In this document: in pieces, positions 49,600-61,252 of the stretch
How positions within the stretch are numbered: the first letter of the stretch is position 1
Layout of the letters: every line of letters starts with the position of its first letter
Assembly: GCA_014529385.2 (NCBI GenBank)
Contig: CM043969.1
Span: 33,198,446-33,262,445 of the forward strand
From: Adiantum capillus-veneris
Lineage: Eukaryota; Streptophyta; Polypodiopsida; Polypodiales; Pteridaceae
Direction of reading: 5' to 3'
DNA: 64,000 nt
Notes under the pieces: generated by a model
What the model was told of the DNA's origin: nothing
Databases searched by the model: none
The model's input: only the letters and a program-made list of their open reading frames with translations
Made by a program: the position numbers and the translations under genes

Positions 49600-51660
49600 G
49601 ATTTGACCATCTTCGTCTGTTTAGAACTTAACATTTAGGTTAGATTATTAGCATTTGGTCATTTAAATGCGTTTATAACTTACCGTTTAGATTACATTAT
49701 TACGGTTTGGCCATCTTAATTTGTTTTTCCATCTTATGGTAATAGTTTGGCTATTAGGAGTTGACCGTGTAAAGTTGGTTAAAGTTGGTCGCTCTAAATT
49801 GGCTTTGGTCGCATTATTTTGGATGATTCAACTCGTTAAGGGCTAGCGGTTTAGGGGTAGTGGCTTTTGGTTTGGCCACTAATAGTTGGTAGTCCGTGTT
49901 AGATCGCTTAGGGTAAAGAAGCTTTTGGTTTGGCCGCTAGGAGTTAGCGGTCAGTGTTAGATCGCTTAGGGTAAAGCGGCTTTTGGTTTGGCCTCTAGGA
50001 GTTGGCATTGTAAAGGTGCTTAGGGCTGGCCATGTAAAGATGCTCTAAACCAATTTAGGGTCACTTTAGTTTGGCCATTTTATTCTGCTTAGATTAAATA
50101 AATTCGAGTTAGCAGTTTATGATTTGGCCATTTCAATCTGCTCAGGGTCGATCATATAAAGGCAATTAGGGTTGGCCGATCTTAATCGACTTAGGGTTGT
50201 ATAGATTTGTCCATTTTAGTCCTCTTATGGTTATTGGATTTTAGTTTATACGCTAAAAGTTGTTTGTGTTTATTCACCTAGGGATGGCCTTGTTTGGCCG
50301 CTTAGGATTGTCCGCTTAGGGTTGGCCATGTTTCAATCCTCTTAGGGCTAGTCGCTTAAGGTTAGCGGCTTTTGGTTTGGCCGCTCTAAATTATATTAGG
50401 ATTCCATTAGATTAACCATTTAAATCTGCATACAGTTAATCATTGAGGATTAGCAAGTTATGGTTTTAGTTCTTCTTGGTTGGGCTATTTCAATTCGTTT
50501 AGGGCTAGCTGCTTAAGGTTAGTGGCTTTTGGTTTGGTTGCTAGAGGTTGGCCTTGTAAAGGTGCTTAGGTATGGCCATATAAAAAGGATCTAAAAAAAC
50601 TTAGAATCACTTTAGCTCGGCCATTTCAGTCGGCTTATGGTGGCGCAATCTAAACCGACTTAGGATCGTATAGATTTTTCCATTTCAATCCGCTTAGGAC
50701 TAGCCACTTTGGGCTAGTAGCTTTTAGTTTGTGTGCTAATAATTGTCTATGGTCAGTCTTGATTAGGGTTGGCCGTGTTTGCTCTCTTAGGATTTTTCGC
50801 TTAGGGTTGGCCGTGTTTTAGTCCGCTCAGGGCTAGTTGCTTAAGGTTAGCGGCTTTTGGTATGACCACTCTAAAGTGGCACTAATAGTTGACCGTGTTT
50901 AGTTGCTTAGGGTTGGTCGTTTTTGGCCGTTCAAGATTGCCAATATTTGGCTAGCTGCTTAGGGATACCTTCTTAGGGTTAGTGGCTTTTGGTTTGGTCG
51001 TTAGGAGTTTTAGAGGGTTGGCGGCTTTCGGTTTGACCGTTCTAAATTGGCTTAGGGTTTGACCACTCTAAATTGACTCAGTGTTAGAACCGCCCCCAAT
51101 AGAGTCTACCCCACCAAAAATCAACTTAGCTGATCAACGAACCGACCTGTTAGAAGAAAGTGGCTATAAATCAACGTAAAGTTTGGCCTAGGTTACAGTT
51201 TTAGGGTGTTGGAGTGTTAGCGTTTTTCCTCTACATGCATTGTCATGTAGATGTAGGTGTGTACTTATGTCACACCCATAAGTATAGACATTGACCAATC
51301 AATATTGATAGTATAACCCAGTGGTCCTGATCTGCGTGTACCTCTTGATCGAGATGTGCCGGAATTGGACATGGCTAGAGAATGTGAGGTAGTTTACAAT
51401 GTGTCGATGTAGAAACTATAAAGGGCTAGCAGATTTTGGTTTGGCCACTTAGGGTTGGCCGTGCTTGGCCACTTAGGATTAGCCGCTTATGGTTGGCAGA
51501 TTTTGGTTTGTCCACTCCAAAATGAATTAGGGCTTGACCACTCTAAACAGACTTAGTGTTAGCGGCGTTAAATCATGACTTTTGGTTTGGCCGCTCTAAA
51601 TTGAGATCGGCTTAGGGATTGGCAGTTTGAGCCCGCTTAGAGCTAGCAAGCCATTTATTC
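49600..51660 (+). repeat. degenerate G/T-rich repeat field (cttagggttggcc / gcttttggtttggccgct)
   Basis: About 2 kb built from many imperfect copies of two short motifs, 'cttaggg.t.g' and 'gcttttggtttggccgct', in irregular order with a strong G/T bias on the plus strand. Some neighbouring copies form longer units, for example at about 49845-49940 and 49925-50000. A short unique stretch near 51080-51420 interrupts the field. I see no coding frame. It resembles an old, diverged tandem repeat. Confidence 0.65.
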
Positions 51661-52179
51661 AAACTTATGTGCTAAATGTTATATATTGTAAGAACAATCT
51701 GCACTCATTATTACTTATTAAATTGTTGTGTAATCTCTAGATTAATTATAGATGATAGGATGGCATGCTCTTGTATGCTATGCAAGCATCAAATCTTTCA
51801 AAATTGAAAGATCTATGATCATTATATAGGCAACAACGATCTTTTTCCTGTAGAGCAACTACAAGATCTGCATTATCAATCTCATGGTCAAGATACAATA
51901 GGACCCTCAATCTTAGATATTGCTTCAATTTCATCAAGGACTCAACACAGAAGGCGAATATCAAACGAATTGCCACCGATGGATTCTACTCCACCAACAG
52001 TTGATGCAGCATTCCAAGAAGTTGAGATGGAGAAAATGTTGGATGCATTATTTGACATGGATCCCATCATTAAAAGCCAAGGTGGAGAGAGCATTCAAGG
52101 AAGCACTGCCTCTCAACGTCATTCATCCCATCCACATCGATGACGTGAGATTGACGAAGAGGAAGGAGAGATGAAGCAA

Positions 52180-53640
52180 ACTCTTGCCTACATGCCGCTT
52201 TACAATGGTGCCAGACTGTATGTTATTTGTATAGCTTTGACAATGCTTAACCTATAATCTATTTATGGATTTTTTGACGTGAGTGTAAACAAAGGTTTTT
52301 AGGTAAATATATGACATTCTAAGCTACCTTCAACACAAAGTTCTTGTTTGAATTATTTAAATGGTCTTGAGAGATTGCTCAACGAGTAGATTTTTCCAAA
52401 AGGCAATCACATGCCTGCTACCCAGGTCCCCTACTTGACCTGTCTCCAAACAGATTCTTTTGAAGTTGGGGATGGATTATAATATAATCCATGCATGTCC
52501 TAATGATTGTATACTCTTTCAAGATGAGTACGAGAATTTGGAACTGTGTCCGAAATGTGGATCAAATAGGTATAGAGAGGACTCAAGGAAAATTTGTCCT
52601 TGCAAATATTCTACGATACCTTCCAATCATTCAAAGAATAAAGAGCATGTTTAGGCGAAAGTCTATAGCATCTTTGATGACATCAAAACACTAGATCCAC
52701 AAATCATGTGATGCGGGTGCCTGCTAATTCTCTTGCATGGAAGCACATAGAAAAAAGATGGCATGCACCTAAAGAATTTGTATTGGTTTATCAATGGATG
52801 GAGTGAACCCATTTGGATTGCGGGATTCCTCATGGAGCACATGGCCTATTTTCTCGGTGAACTATAATCTTCCATCGTGGTTAGCTATCACAAAGGTCCA
52901 TCTGCTATTGTCACTGATTGTTCCAGGAAAGTACAAAGTAAAGAACATGGACGTTTATCGGACACCACTTATAGAAGAGCTTCACATCTTGTGTATAGAT
53001 ATTGATGTGGTTGAAATTTCTTAACCAATCAGTCGATGACATGCCCATGTGCAAGGCATTTTGATGTGGACCAAGCACAATTGGCAAGGCTTTGGAGATT
53101 TTTTAGGTAAGTAGTTTGAACATACCTATATGCATTGTATAGTTAGTTCTTGGTCAATGCTTGATGCTTTTTTGTTTCTTTACATTGATTTTAAGGTTTG
53201 AGCTACTCAGGCAATCGTGCATGTTCACTATGTGGCCCTTGACTTGGATTTTGCTTCTTTGATTATTTGGGCAAGATAGTTTACAAGGAGAATGGATAAA
53301 TTTTGTTAGAAGGACATGAGCTGTATGAACCAAATACATACAAACATGACATGCACTCGCTGAAGGTGAGTGATTGAAAAAACATGTGGCAAGAATCAAG
53401 AGATTTTATGCCACCTGGCATGAAAAGACTCTCTATTTCTTCATTGGTGCAAAAATAATGAGCCAAACCCGGCATGGTTGGACAAAGAGGAGTGGGCGGG
53501 GATTGTGCAAGAGGCGCATGAGCATCGTGATAGGTTTTAGAGGTAGAGAGATACAAATAGACACCTAGAGTTTGTAGGATCATCTCATCTTGAGAGTGGA
53601 GGCTACAAGACTCTTCAACATGAGTTTGTAAGTGACATAC
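52180..53640 (+). pseudogene. CACTA (En/Spm, TNP2-type) transposase remnant
   Basis: The piece near 52185-52460 resembles the TNP2 N-terminal region (PLYNGARLYVICIALTMLN ... FPKGNHMPAT). Frame 52460-52654 has KLGMDYNIIHACPNDCILF and LELCPKCGSNRY, the conserved HACPNDC and CPxCG blocks. A frame at 52491-52694 has ILRYLPIIQRIKSMF. Frame 52794-53024 has MDGVNPFG, SSWSTWPIFSVNYNLPSWL and MDVYRTPLIEEL. Later fragments run to about 53640 (LYEPNTYKHDMHSLKV). Frames change repeatedly and stops are frequent, so it is inactive. I could not find CACTA termini. Confidence 0.8.
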
Positions 53641-53649
53641 ACTATTAAA

Positions 53650-54588
53650 ATAACATATATGCATATGATTTTCTAATATATATCTTAAGTATTTTGCCAA
53701 ATAAGAGCTTGCCATGATGTTTCCTCGGACACGTCAAGAATAAAAATATGGATTCAAGCATGGATTGTCAGTTCTACTATGCCAGCTTCAAGATGAGGGA
53801 GAGGCTGTCAATTGAGAGACCTTAACGAGTATGCAGGGATTTGATATTCACATGATCACATCAAATTTCTTGTGATCACAATGTTTATTATCACACACAC
53901 ATAATCACAATTAACATGATCACAAAAAACCCGGTAAGTGGTGATGTGGCAACCCACCAAAACCCTCCCAGGGTACGTGTTTTTCTTGACGGGCTTATTG
54001 GGAAATTGAGTGAACCCTAAACTAGGCCTGCCAAGAAATAAAAAAATCCAAGTGGGCTTATTGAATTGGACAATTTCTATAGGTTGAGGGAAATTCACAT
54101 GAATATTTAATGTGTTCATGTATTTTAAAATGTGATTACTCAATGTTATTAACGTGTTCATGTATTTGTGATCAAGTTAATGAAATCTCTGCGAGTATGG
54201 TCTATGCATATGTTTTCATTGAGTATAGCTCATGTATAGTTAGTTATGGTTATGATTTTGATTCGTGTGCATACTTAAACGTCGGTTATGGTTCTGGTCT
54301 AAGTAGCATTATTTGTTATTTGGGAGACGATTAATATTCAAATAATAGGCATATTATTTGTTCACCCATATTATACACAGTTTTATAAATGCCAACTCAG
54401 CAAAGACTGAGTGCCATATAACTTCTTAGTGTTTCGATCAAAAAATATTTTGATTAAAAAAAATTGTATATAAGCATACATAGTTGCCTCTTAGACAGAT
54501 TTGATACTTCAAAAGGTAATCAATGTGTAGAGAAAATTTACAAATAAAACAAACCCTTGACTTTTAGAAATATATTGGAAGTTAAAAA
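53650..54588. other. no gene recognised
   Basis: AT-rich sequence between the CACTA remnant and solo LTR 2. Short frames only. A run of related 'atgatcaca' words near 53850-53935 is the only local pattern. Confidence 0.4.
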
Positions 54589-55211
54589 TGTTAAGTATGG
54601 AGCTCGATTTACCCCTTGTAAATTTTTGTGCTAAAAATGCACATTTGTAAGGCCCCCACTATGAGGAGAAGCCATCGTGCATGAATAAAAATAACTCGTC
54701 GAAAAATAAAATCACTCATCGAAAACCAAAATTTTCACGCCCAGTCTCTTTGCTGAAATATTCTTTTTTGCCGGAATATTATGGCTGGACGACGGTCGAA
54801 AAGTGGTCAGAAAACAACCGGTTGGTTGGCCAGTTGGTCGATGGCCGGTAGTCAATGGACGATGGCCGGTGGCCGATTTCAAAGGAGGACTCGTCTTCTC
54901 AAGGGTGGCCACACATGGGCGGATTGGAGGGTCCGATTTGGATTTATCTACACAAAGGCAGCTACACATGGCTGCCTCTCATGAGAGAGGGTAGCCCTTT
55001 TGGACTATAAAAGGAGGCCATTTCTACACACATTTCACAGTGTGAAGTTGATGCAACAAGGTGGGTGTGAGGTGGTGAGAATGAAGAAAGGCGGGAGCTC
55101 CAAAAGGGTATAATCCCTTTGTAATCTACTTCTTGTTTTGAAGTACTAAAGCCATTGAGTGGCTGCTTTTCCGTGGACGTAGCCCACATTGGGTGAACCA
55201 CGTATATTGTG

Positions 55212-55250
<39 letters not shown>

Positions 55251-55335
55251 CTATAATCTCTTGTGTGTGAAAATTATCTCTCTCCATTAAGTAATCTACC
55301 CAATTATTTACTTAGCTACATCATAACTCCTAACA
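54589..55335 (+). repeat. solo LTR 2 (same family as 1841-2627), TSD AAAAA
   Basis: 747 bp, starting TGTTAAGTATGGAGC and ending CTCCTAACA, flanked by AAAAA at 54584-54588 and 55336-55340. It carries 'gactataaaaggaggcc' (TATA-like, about 55003-55012) and a (CT)n tract (about 55215-55246) near the 3' end. Compared with copy 1 it has fewer units of the GC-rich minisatellite, which explains part of the length difference. Because the TSD is homopolymeric it is weaker evidence than that of copy 1, but the termini agree. Confidence 0.88.
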
Positions 55336-55340
55336 AAAAA

Positions 55341-55677
55341 AATAGTCTTAAAATAAATTTGATAAAGAATAATTTAGATTGTTCTTGATCAAAATTTGAC
55401 AAGCAATTTTTTTAAGGATCAAATAGTATATGCCTTGTATGTTGTATAGAGATCGGTCTCTCACTTTTTGCAAGGTGTTTGTCTTTTAGGAGTCACTTGC
55501 CATGTGCTCAGCTAACTGACACTTGAAAGTGAATTAGTGAAATAATTTAGGGTATTACCGTTGTGTATAGAGTGTCACATGAGGTAATCAATTTGAGAAA
55601 TCTATACTATAATAAAAGGGGGAGGGATCCCCCCCCCCCCTAACACGTGTCAATGTATCCTACCTCAGGCAAACCTA

Positions 55678-55722
<45 letters not shown>

Positions 55723-55856
55723 GCCGGCATGCTCACTATGCTGCCATTGCTGTCCCTTTAATGAGCACGTGGTAGCCGTTTTAGGACTTGCTAGGGTAGT
55801 AGGTAGGGGTTTGAGCTTTGCTTGCCTACCCTTTTCCAAGGTTTGAAATTTCAATA

Positions 55857-55894
<38 letters not shown>

Positions 55895-56252
55895 TCTTCT
55901 TGAACCCTAACACCAGCCTATGTCGTGCCCCTTCCTTAGCCTCTCTCTTGCGCCCCCTCTTCTGAGCACGCACTGCGAACAAATTAGCGGCCCCTTCTTC
56001 CTCGCCACTCCTCCGAGAACACATTGCACCCATGGATCCTGCTGCCTATTGTAAGACCATTGCCCCCATGACCTCTCCTCCTATTTTTCTGCCTCTACTG
56101 AATAAGCACTACAACTTTCATGTTTGCATGCCCTCTCAGCCCGCTTTGCCCTGCCCTATTATGTTGTACATGTGTGCTCCACTGCGTTTGTGGCCGCCAA
56201 AAGCTACCACTTGACATGGCTTTACGAGCATGAGTCATAAGATGGGCGAAAC

Positions 56253-56305
<53 letters not shown>

Positions 56306-56532
56306 AGGTGTGGGTATGAGGCATGAAGGCATCGGTCGAGGCTATAAAGCAGGAGCTGGCCATGGCATGGATGATAGCTAGTGAGAGAGAACATACCGAG
56401 CGAGCATGGGTGGGCCACATGTGAGAGAGATACAGAGAAATCTATCTCAGTGCTAGCTTGAGAAGCCGCTATGCCGGCTGCACACAAGCCCCCTTTTTAC
56501 ACACGCCCATCCTCACCCTCCCAGTTGTTTTC
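55341..56532. other. intergenic with three (GA)n tracts
   Basis: Tracts at about 55684-55719, 55860-55892 and 56257-56302, and a C run at 55630-55641. No gene recognised. The plus frame from ATG 56032 (about 60 codons) has no similarity I can name. Confidence 0.5.
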
Positions 56533-56733
56533 ACAAGGAGCAGGTGCAGCGCTTTCTCACCACAGAGGGAGTTTTGCAATTTTGCCTCCATCACCTACTT
56601 TTCTAGACTAGCGTCATCTCGCGGGAAAACCTGTGCAAGAGAGCGAATACTCCTTCCTATCTGATTGTACAACGTCACGAAGTTGAGGGAAAAAAGTAAT
56701 ATTGCAGACGAGGGCCATTGACATCAGTAGGGC
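56533..56733 (+). repeat. dispersed direct repeat, copy 1
   Basis: Shares 'ctttctcaccacaga', 'ttgcctccatcacctact', 'ctccttcctatctgatt' and 'aatattgcagacgagggcc' with 58236-58417 in the same order and orientation. No coding content recognised. Confidence 0.75.
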
Positions 56734-56904
56734 AGCCCATGTACACTCCTTCTCACTCTCACTCTCTATCTCTGTGGACGATCAAGAGTGCTACATCATT
56801 CTTTTGCAGCACTTTAGATACTACAATTGCGGTGTACGAGAGTGATAGAGAAGAAGCAACGATGAGCAACTGGTGAGGAGAATGCATCTTCAGGTAGCGA
56901 GGAA

Positions 56905-57292
56905 GTCATGAGGCCGCATACTGGAGGTAGCCAGTGGCTTTGACGTGGTGGAGTATCTGGCCAGTTTCGCAAGGAGGCGATAAAGGGGCATATGCCTGCT
57001 GATGGGAAGTGGGACTGTGGCACGTAACCCTAAGGCAACCATTGATGGAAGGGACAACAGTTACCTGCACTGCTGACAATTTCATTGGCAGGGGCAAGTC
57101 GCGGGAGGGAGCGTAGTGGGGGAGTTGTTGGCGGCAAGTCCTGTGCTGAGCGTCTTTCCTGAGAATACCATATGAGCGCCTGCCAACGGCTAATGATGAG
57201 GAGGACCAATCCAAACTTATTGTCCATTCCCACGCTATTCCTAACCTGAATATGAACACATCCTTTGAACCATTCCATGCCGCCGAGCCATA
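56905..57292 (+). pseudogene. AHL (AT-hook, PPC/DUF296 domain) protein pseudogene
   Basis: Pieces of the PPC domain can be read in successive frames: MRPH, then ILEVASGFDVVEYLASFARRR, a TAA at 56981 where the family has Gln, then RGICLLMGSGTV, VTLRQP (shift near 57022), GQVAGGSVVGELLAASPV (shift near 57090), FPENTI and, after another shift, YERLPTANDEEDQ. The order and spacing match AT-hook motif nuclear-localized proteins, which bind AT-rich DNA as trimers in plant nuclei. The N-terminal AT-hook and the start are not visible. Several frameshifts and a stop make it a pseudogene. Confidence 0.8.
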
Positions 57293-57463
57293 GCCGTGTT
57301 GTCGGTCGTTCATTGTTCATTGTCTCTCTGCATGCTGCATTCACGGTGGGCGACTTCCTCGACCTCCCCTTCAACTACTTCTCTGGCAAGCTCTTTTGCA
57401 ACAACTCCATCTCACCCACACCCACTCAAGCTGAGCCATAGTCCTCGATGGGCTCGACCTCAA

Positions 57464-57464
<1 letters not shown>

Positions 57465-57511
<47 letters not shown>

Positions 57512-57512
57512 T
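57465..57512. repeat. (CT)n(CA)n microsatellite
   Basis: Pure (CT)n followed by (CA)n, in the same order as at 34510-34571. Confidence 0.9.
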
Positions 57513-57548
57513 ACATACACAACCAACTTTGTCCCAGTCACACTAAAC

Positions 57549-57872
57549 GTTTCTGGTCAAATTTTGAAGTTTTTTCCAATATTTTGAAGCTTTTGCCAGT
57601 ATTTACAACCAGACCTTTAGAGGATTTTGGGGCAAAGCTTCATCTTTTGAGTCTTTTGGGTCAAAATTTAAAGCTTTTGCATGTATTTACGTTAAAAGTT
57701 TTTAGGTCACATTTTGAAACCTTCGCTGGTATTTTGAAGCTTTTGCCGGTTTTTATCGAAGAAAATAAAAGGGCAAACTAGAAATTCTCTTGGTTTTTAG
57801 GTCACATTTTGAAGCTTTTGTCAGTATTTACACTAAATATTTTCATGTCAAATTTTGAAGCTTTTGTTGTTA
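57549..57872 (+). repeat. degenerate minisatellite, unit about 50-60 bp
   Basis: Repeated core 'attttgaagcttttg' followed by 'c(c/t).gtatttac', at least six diverged copies. The reading frame here comes from the repeat and is not a gene. Confidence 0.65.
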
Positions 57873-57953
57873 TTAGCCCCAAAAAGTTGTGTAAATTTCC
57901 CATTTAAAATATAGTAGACTCGGTTTTTTTTCAATAATGATTTGCATGTCAAG

Positions 57954-57954
<1 letters not shown>

Positions 57955-58024
<70 letters not shown>

Positions 58025-58149
58025 GTATAGAGGTGTTGAAAGAAAGTAAAGAAAAACACATAACTTTAATTGCATAGCATCATCATCTAAGGGCAAGGAA
58101 CTAGCAAAGAATACCTTTGATGATCAAGAGCTTCATGTTGTATGTATGC

Positions 58150-58210
<61 letters not shown>
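57955..58210. repeat. two compound (GT)n(GA)n microsatellites
   Basis: (TG)n(AG)n at 57955-58021 and a similar compound tract at about 58149-58209, with about 125 bp of non-repeat sequence between. Confidence 0.9.
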
Positions 58211-58213
<3 letters not shown>

Positions 58214-58235
58214 TCTAGATACACACATGTAACAG

Positions 58236-58417
58236 TTGTAAGAGGGAGCACTTTCTCACCACAGATGTAGTTTTGCAAATTTGCCTCCATCACCTACTTC
58301 GCTAGGCTGGAGTCATTGCGAGGGAGAACCTGTGCGGCGAATGCTCCTTCCTATCTGATTATACAACACGAAGTTGAGGGAAACAAGTAATATTGCAGAC
58401 GAGGGCCATTAATAGTG
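58236..58417 (+). repeat. dispersed direct repeat, copy 2
   Basis: Second copy of 56533-56733, with small deletions. The two copies flank the AHL pseudogene. Confidence 0.75.
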
Positions 58418-58564
58418 AGTGTCAAACCCAACACGCAGGCGATAAGAGGCCACCACGTAGACCAAGAAGTCCACGTAGCAATTGTTGAAGTGCATATTGA
58501 GCATCACATTATTGGAGTGTGTCTTGGTTAGAATTGGGCCTGCCATTCCATTGGTCCTCTTACC

Positions 58565-58790
58565 TTATCTGCCCTTCAAATTTTCCAAAATTCCCAAAAT
58601 ACCCCTGCTCTCAGATTAAATTTCTCTAATCTCTAAAGATAAATTTCTTTGTAGCTTTTCATGAGAAGACCGATTGTTTATCAACACAAGATGCTAAAAC
58701 TAGAATTTGAGTTGGTTATGTAGGCTTTGGAGATGAATCGCTCCATTACTTCTAGACATCCACGCACTCAAAAACAGAGCTCAATTATCC
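58565..58790 (-). repeat. dispersed repeat, copy 2 (inverted relative to 42290-42475)
   Basis: Reverse complement of the 42290-42475 repeat, with about 80 bp extra around 58628-58680. Confidence 0.65.
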
Positions 58791-58828
58791 AATAAAAAAG
58801 AAATAAAGGGATAAAGGAATAAAAAGGA

Positions 58829-58833
<5 letters not shown>

Positions 58834-58891
<58 letters not shown>
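58834..58891. repeat. (GA)n microsatellite
   Basis: About 29 uninterrupted GA units, one of the longest pure tracts in the window. Confidence 0.9.
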
Positions 58892-58895
<4 letters not shown>

Positions 58896-60240
58896 AATTA
58901 AGTGAAATGATATACTAACGTCTTCAAATGGCCAAAGTGACCTATGATACAAAAGAGTTAACAAATGGTGAATCTGATACAATGTCTGTGTAAAAGACTA
59001 AAAAACTAAAAAACTAATAATTGAAAAATTGGAAATGAAATGGGATGAAATGAAAGATTGAGATGATGGAATCAAGATTTAATCCTATGATATCCAACAT
59101 CGGTCTTTGGTGAAGCTCATCAATATCCTCGTCTCAGTGAGTACTCTGATTGGGCGTCTCCCATGTCGTGTCAGAACAATCCGGACCCTCTGATGCAACT
59201 TCCACCGATGTCTCCATGACCCTTGCAGTCATGGGCGTCTCAATCTCCCAAGCTCAGTGTCCCTGTCAGTCAGTGTACCTCTGGTACAGGTGGAATTTGA
59301 AGTATGTTGTGATGCCTGCTCATCTAAATGCCAGGTATGTAGTTTGAAAAAATCTGTGATCTCCCTTTGTGAGTGTCTCCTATAGTCTGGTCTCCTCAAT
59401 TGGCTATCCCTATGTCTGCGCAACTCTAATAAAAATATCCAAAGGCATCTCTGATCCTGGTATCCCATAACTTTGGTCAGTGGTCCAAAACCCTCTCTGA
59501 ATAGGCAATGGAACCAAGGGGTTTGAGGGTAAGAGGGGCCATGCCGCCACTGAAGGCGGCACCATTTTACTAGTATTATATAATAGAGGTTAGTTCTACT
59601 TAATTGAGTGTTCGGTTTTGATGTGCAAATATTTTCTCACTTCAAATTGAACATAGGTAGATATTTTTTTGTCTTGTGTAGAGCCAATCACACTATGCTC
59701 TTAGTCAAATTCAAATTTAGGAATAGCATGTCCAAATATATTGATATTTAATTATATTTATTTGAATTACAAGATCTATTTTACTGTGTGATACACATGC
59801 TTGAACTGTAGATAGATAAGCATTTAAAGATCTATGGTGGAGTGTGAGAACTTCATGTTTGCACTTGAGATAGAAATGGTAATCATCAAGGTCTGCGATT
59901 GATTATCATTTAGCAATGTCACTTGTAGCTCCTCTAGCTTGTGCATTTTTGTAATGATAATCATTTACAAGAATATTAATACTATTGATTATCATAATGT
60001 GTGAAATCTGCAAGCTTGCACTTTAGATAAATTGATATAGTGCACTGTGAAATGATTTGATTTATATGTATTGTTTTTTTATAAGTGACAAGATTATCGA
60101 TTATTGTAATATGTGAAAGACACAAGCTTGCACTTTGGATAAATCAATGTAGTAGGATGTGCACACAATATGATCAAAATATTTTGTTTTAAATCATTAT
60201 GTCTTTTTTTGTTTGGAACAATGTGGATTTATTGTCATGA
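58892..60240. other. no gene recognised
   Basis: Mostly AT-rich. 59040-59560 is more mixed in composition and holds short frames on both strands without a motif I can name. Two diverged copies of 'aagcttgcactttagataaat' occur near 60010-60040 and 60120-60150. Confidence 0.4.
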
Positions 60241-60244
60241 ATTG

Positions 60245-60545
60245 ACACATAGAGAATATAGATCAAATGTATCAATATTTCAAGATGCTTTGATGAGCAC
60301 AACCAAAAAAGGGTTTATGCTTCTTGATTACAACAAGATGTTCAATGAGTATCCATATAAAAGCAAAGAGAGTACTGAAGCCATCCTCAAGTGCACAGTC
60401 GTAGACTTTGTTTCTACAGATGGTTGCACCATAGTGTTAAATGGATGGACTAACTATCAGAAGAAGCTGCTGATCAATGTGATGCTTATCAACCCTAGAG
60501 GGTCCATGTTCGTAGAAGCTATTGATACCTTGTTGAAAGAGAAGA
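60245..60545 (+). pseudogene. hAT-type transposase fragment (DUF659 region)
   Basis: The open frame 60170-60706 includes GFMLLDYNKMFNEYPYKSK, then 'DGCTIVLNGWTNYQKKLLIN' and 'NPRGSMFVEAID'. This resembles the DUF659 segment of plant hAT transposase-like proteins (a conserved DGW followed by a Lys/Leu-rich strand and FL.A.D). Only about 90 residues fit. The remainder of the frame (after about 60545) is Lys/Arg/Glu-rich and unrelated. No BED finger or dimerisation domain is visible. It is a fragment. Confidence 0.65.
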
Positions 60546-60852
60546 TGAGCATGTTGGAGCTCGTGCTAGGGAGCCATGGTGGTGCAGGGCGTGCAGAGCA
60601 AGAAGAGGGAACGAGAGAGAGAAAGAGTCGACACAGTTTTGCAGTAAAAAGACAAACTACTTCTAATTCCATTAAAAAGAAGAATTTACATAGTTTTGAA
60701 AGGTGATATCAACCACACCTTTTGCTCATGCAAAATCCACTAACTGATGGTCTATAGCTGCATGCCTTGAGACTTGTTCTCACGGGCTGACCGACAAGGG
60801 CTTGAACCCAACAAAGCAACTATCTAAAAAGGGTGTAAAAGCATGCAATAGA

Positions 60853-61252
60853 AGCCTTTCCCATTCGCTTGATAGCACAAAGTGAATACGTTAAAGAGAT
60901 GACGACCGGCATAATGCACAAGCCAGTTCTTGAGTATTTTTATATGGAGCCTTGCTCTCGTGATGCATCTTATATCATTTTCATACTTGAGATAGATAAA
61001 AGAAAATTAAGTCAGCCAATTGTTGACCTTGTCGAGTAATATATCAGACTAAAAGATTATAAACATCTACAATAATTGCAGAAACAAAGCATACCTAGGT
61101 TTCCCAACACTGCTATGTTTACCCTTGAAATCTGATTGAATCTATCTTACCAAAAATGGGTCGAGCGTAACCGTTTTTGATGACTACATCGGATTTAGTA
61201 TCGACAACCTTGCGGAAGCCATGCTTGTTGCATGTTGTGGAGGTAAAGTCTA
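60853..61252 (+). repeat. separated direct duplication, copy 1
   Basis: About 400 bp matching 62087-62482 almost end to end ('cgcttgatagcacaaag' to 'tgcatgttgtggaggtaaag'). No coding content recognised. Confidence 0.85.

Noticed and set aside
49600-51660. Interstitial telomere array.
   Set aside because: TTAGGG words are embedded in longer variable units and are not in tandem. The plant telomere unit TTTAGGG is not repeated consecutively.
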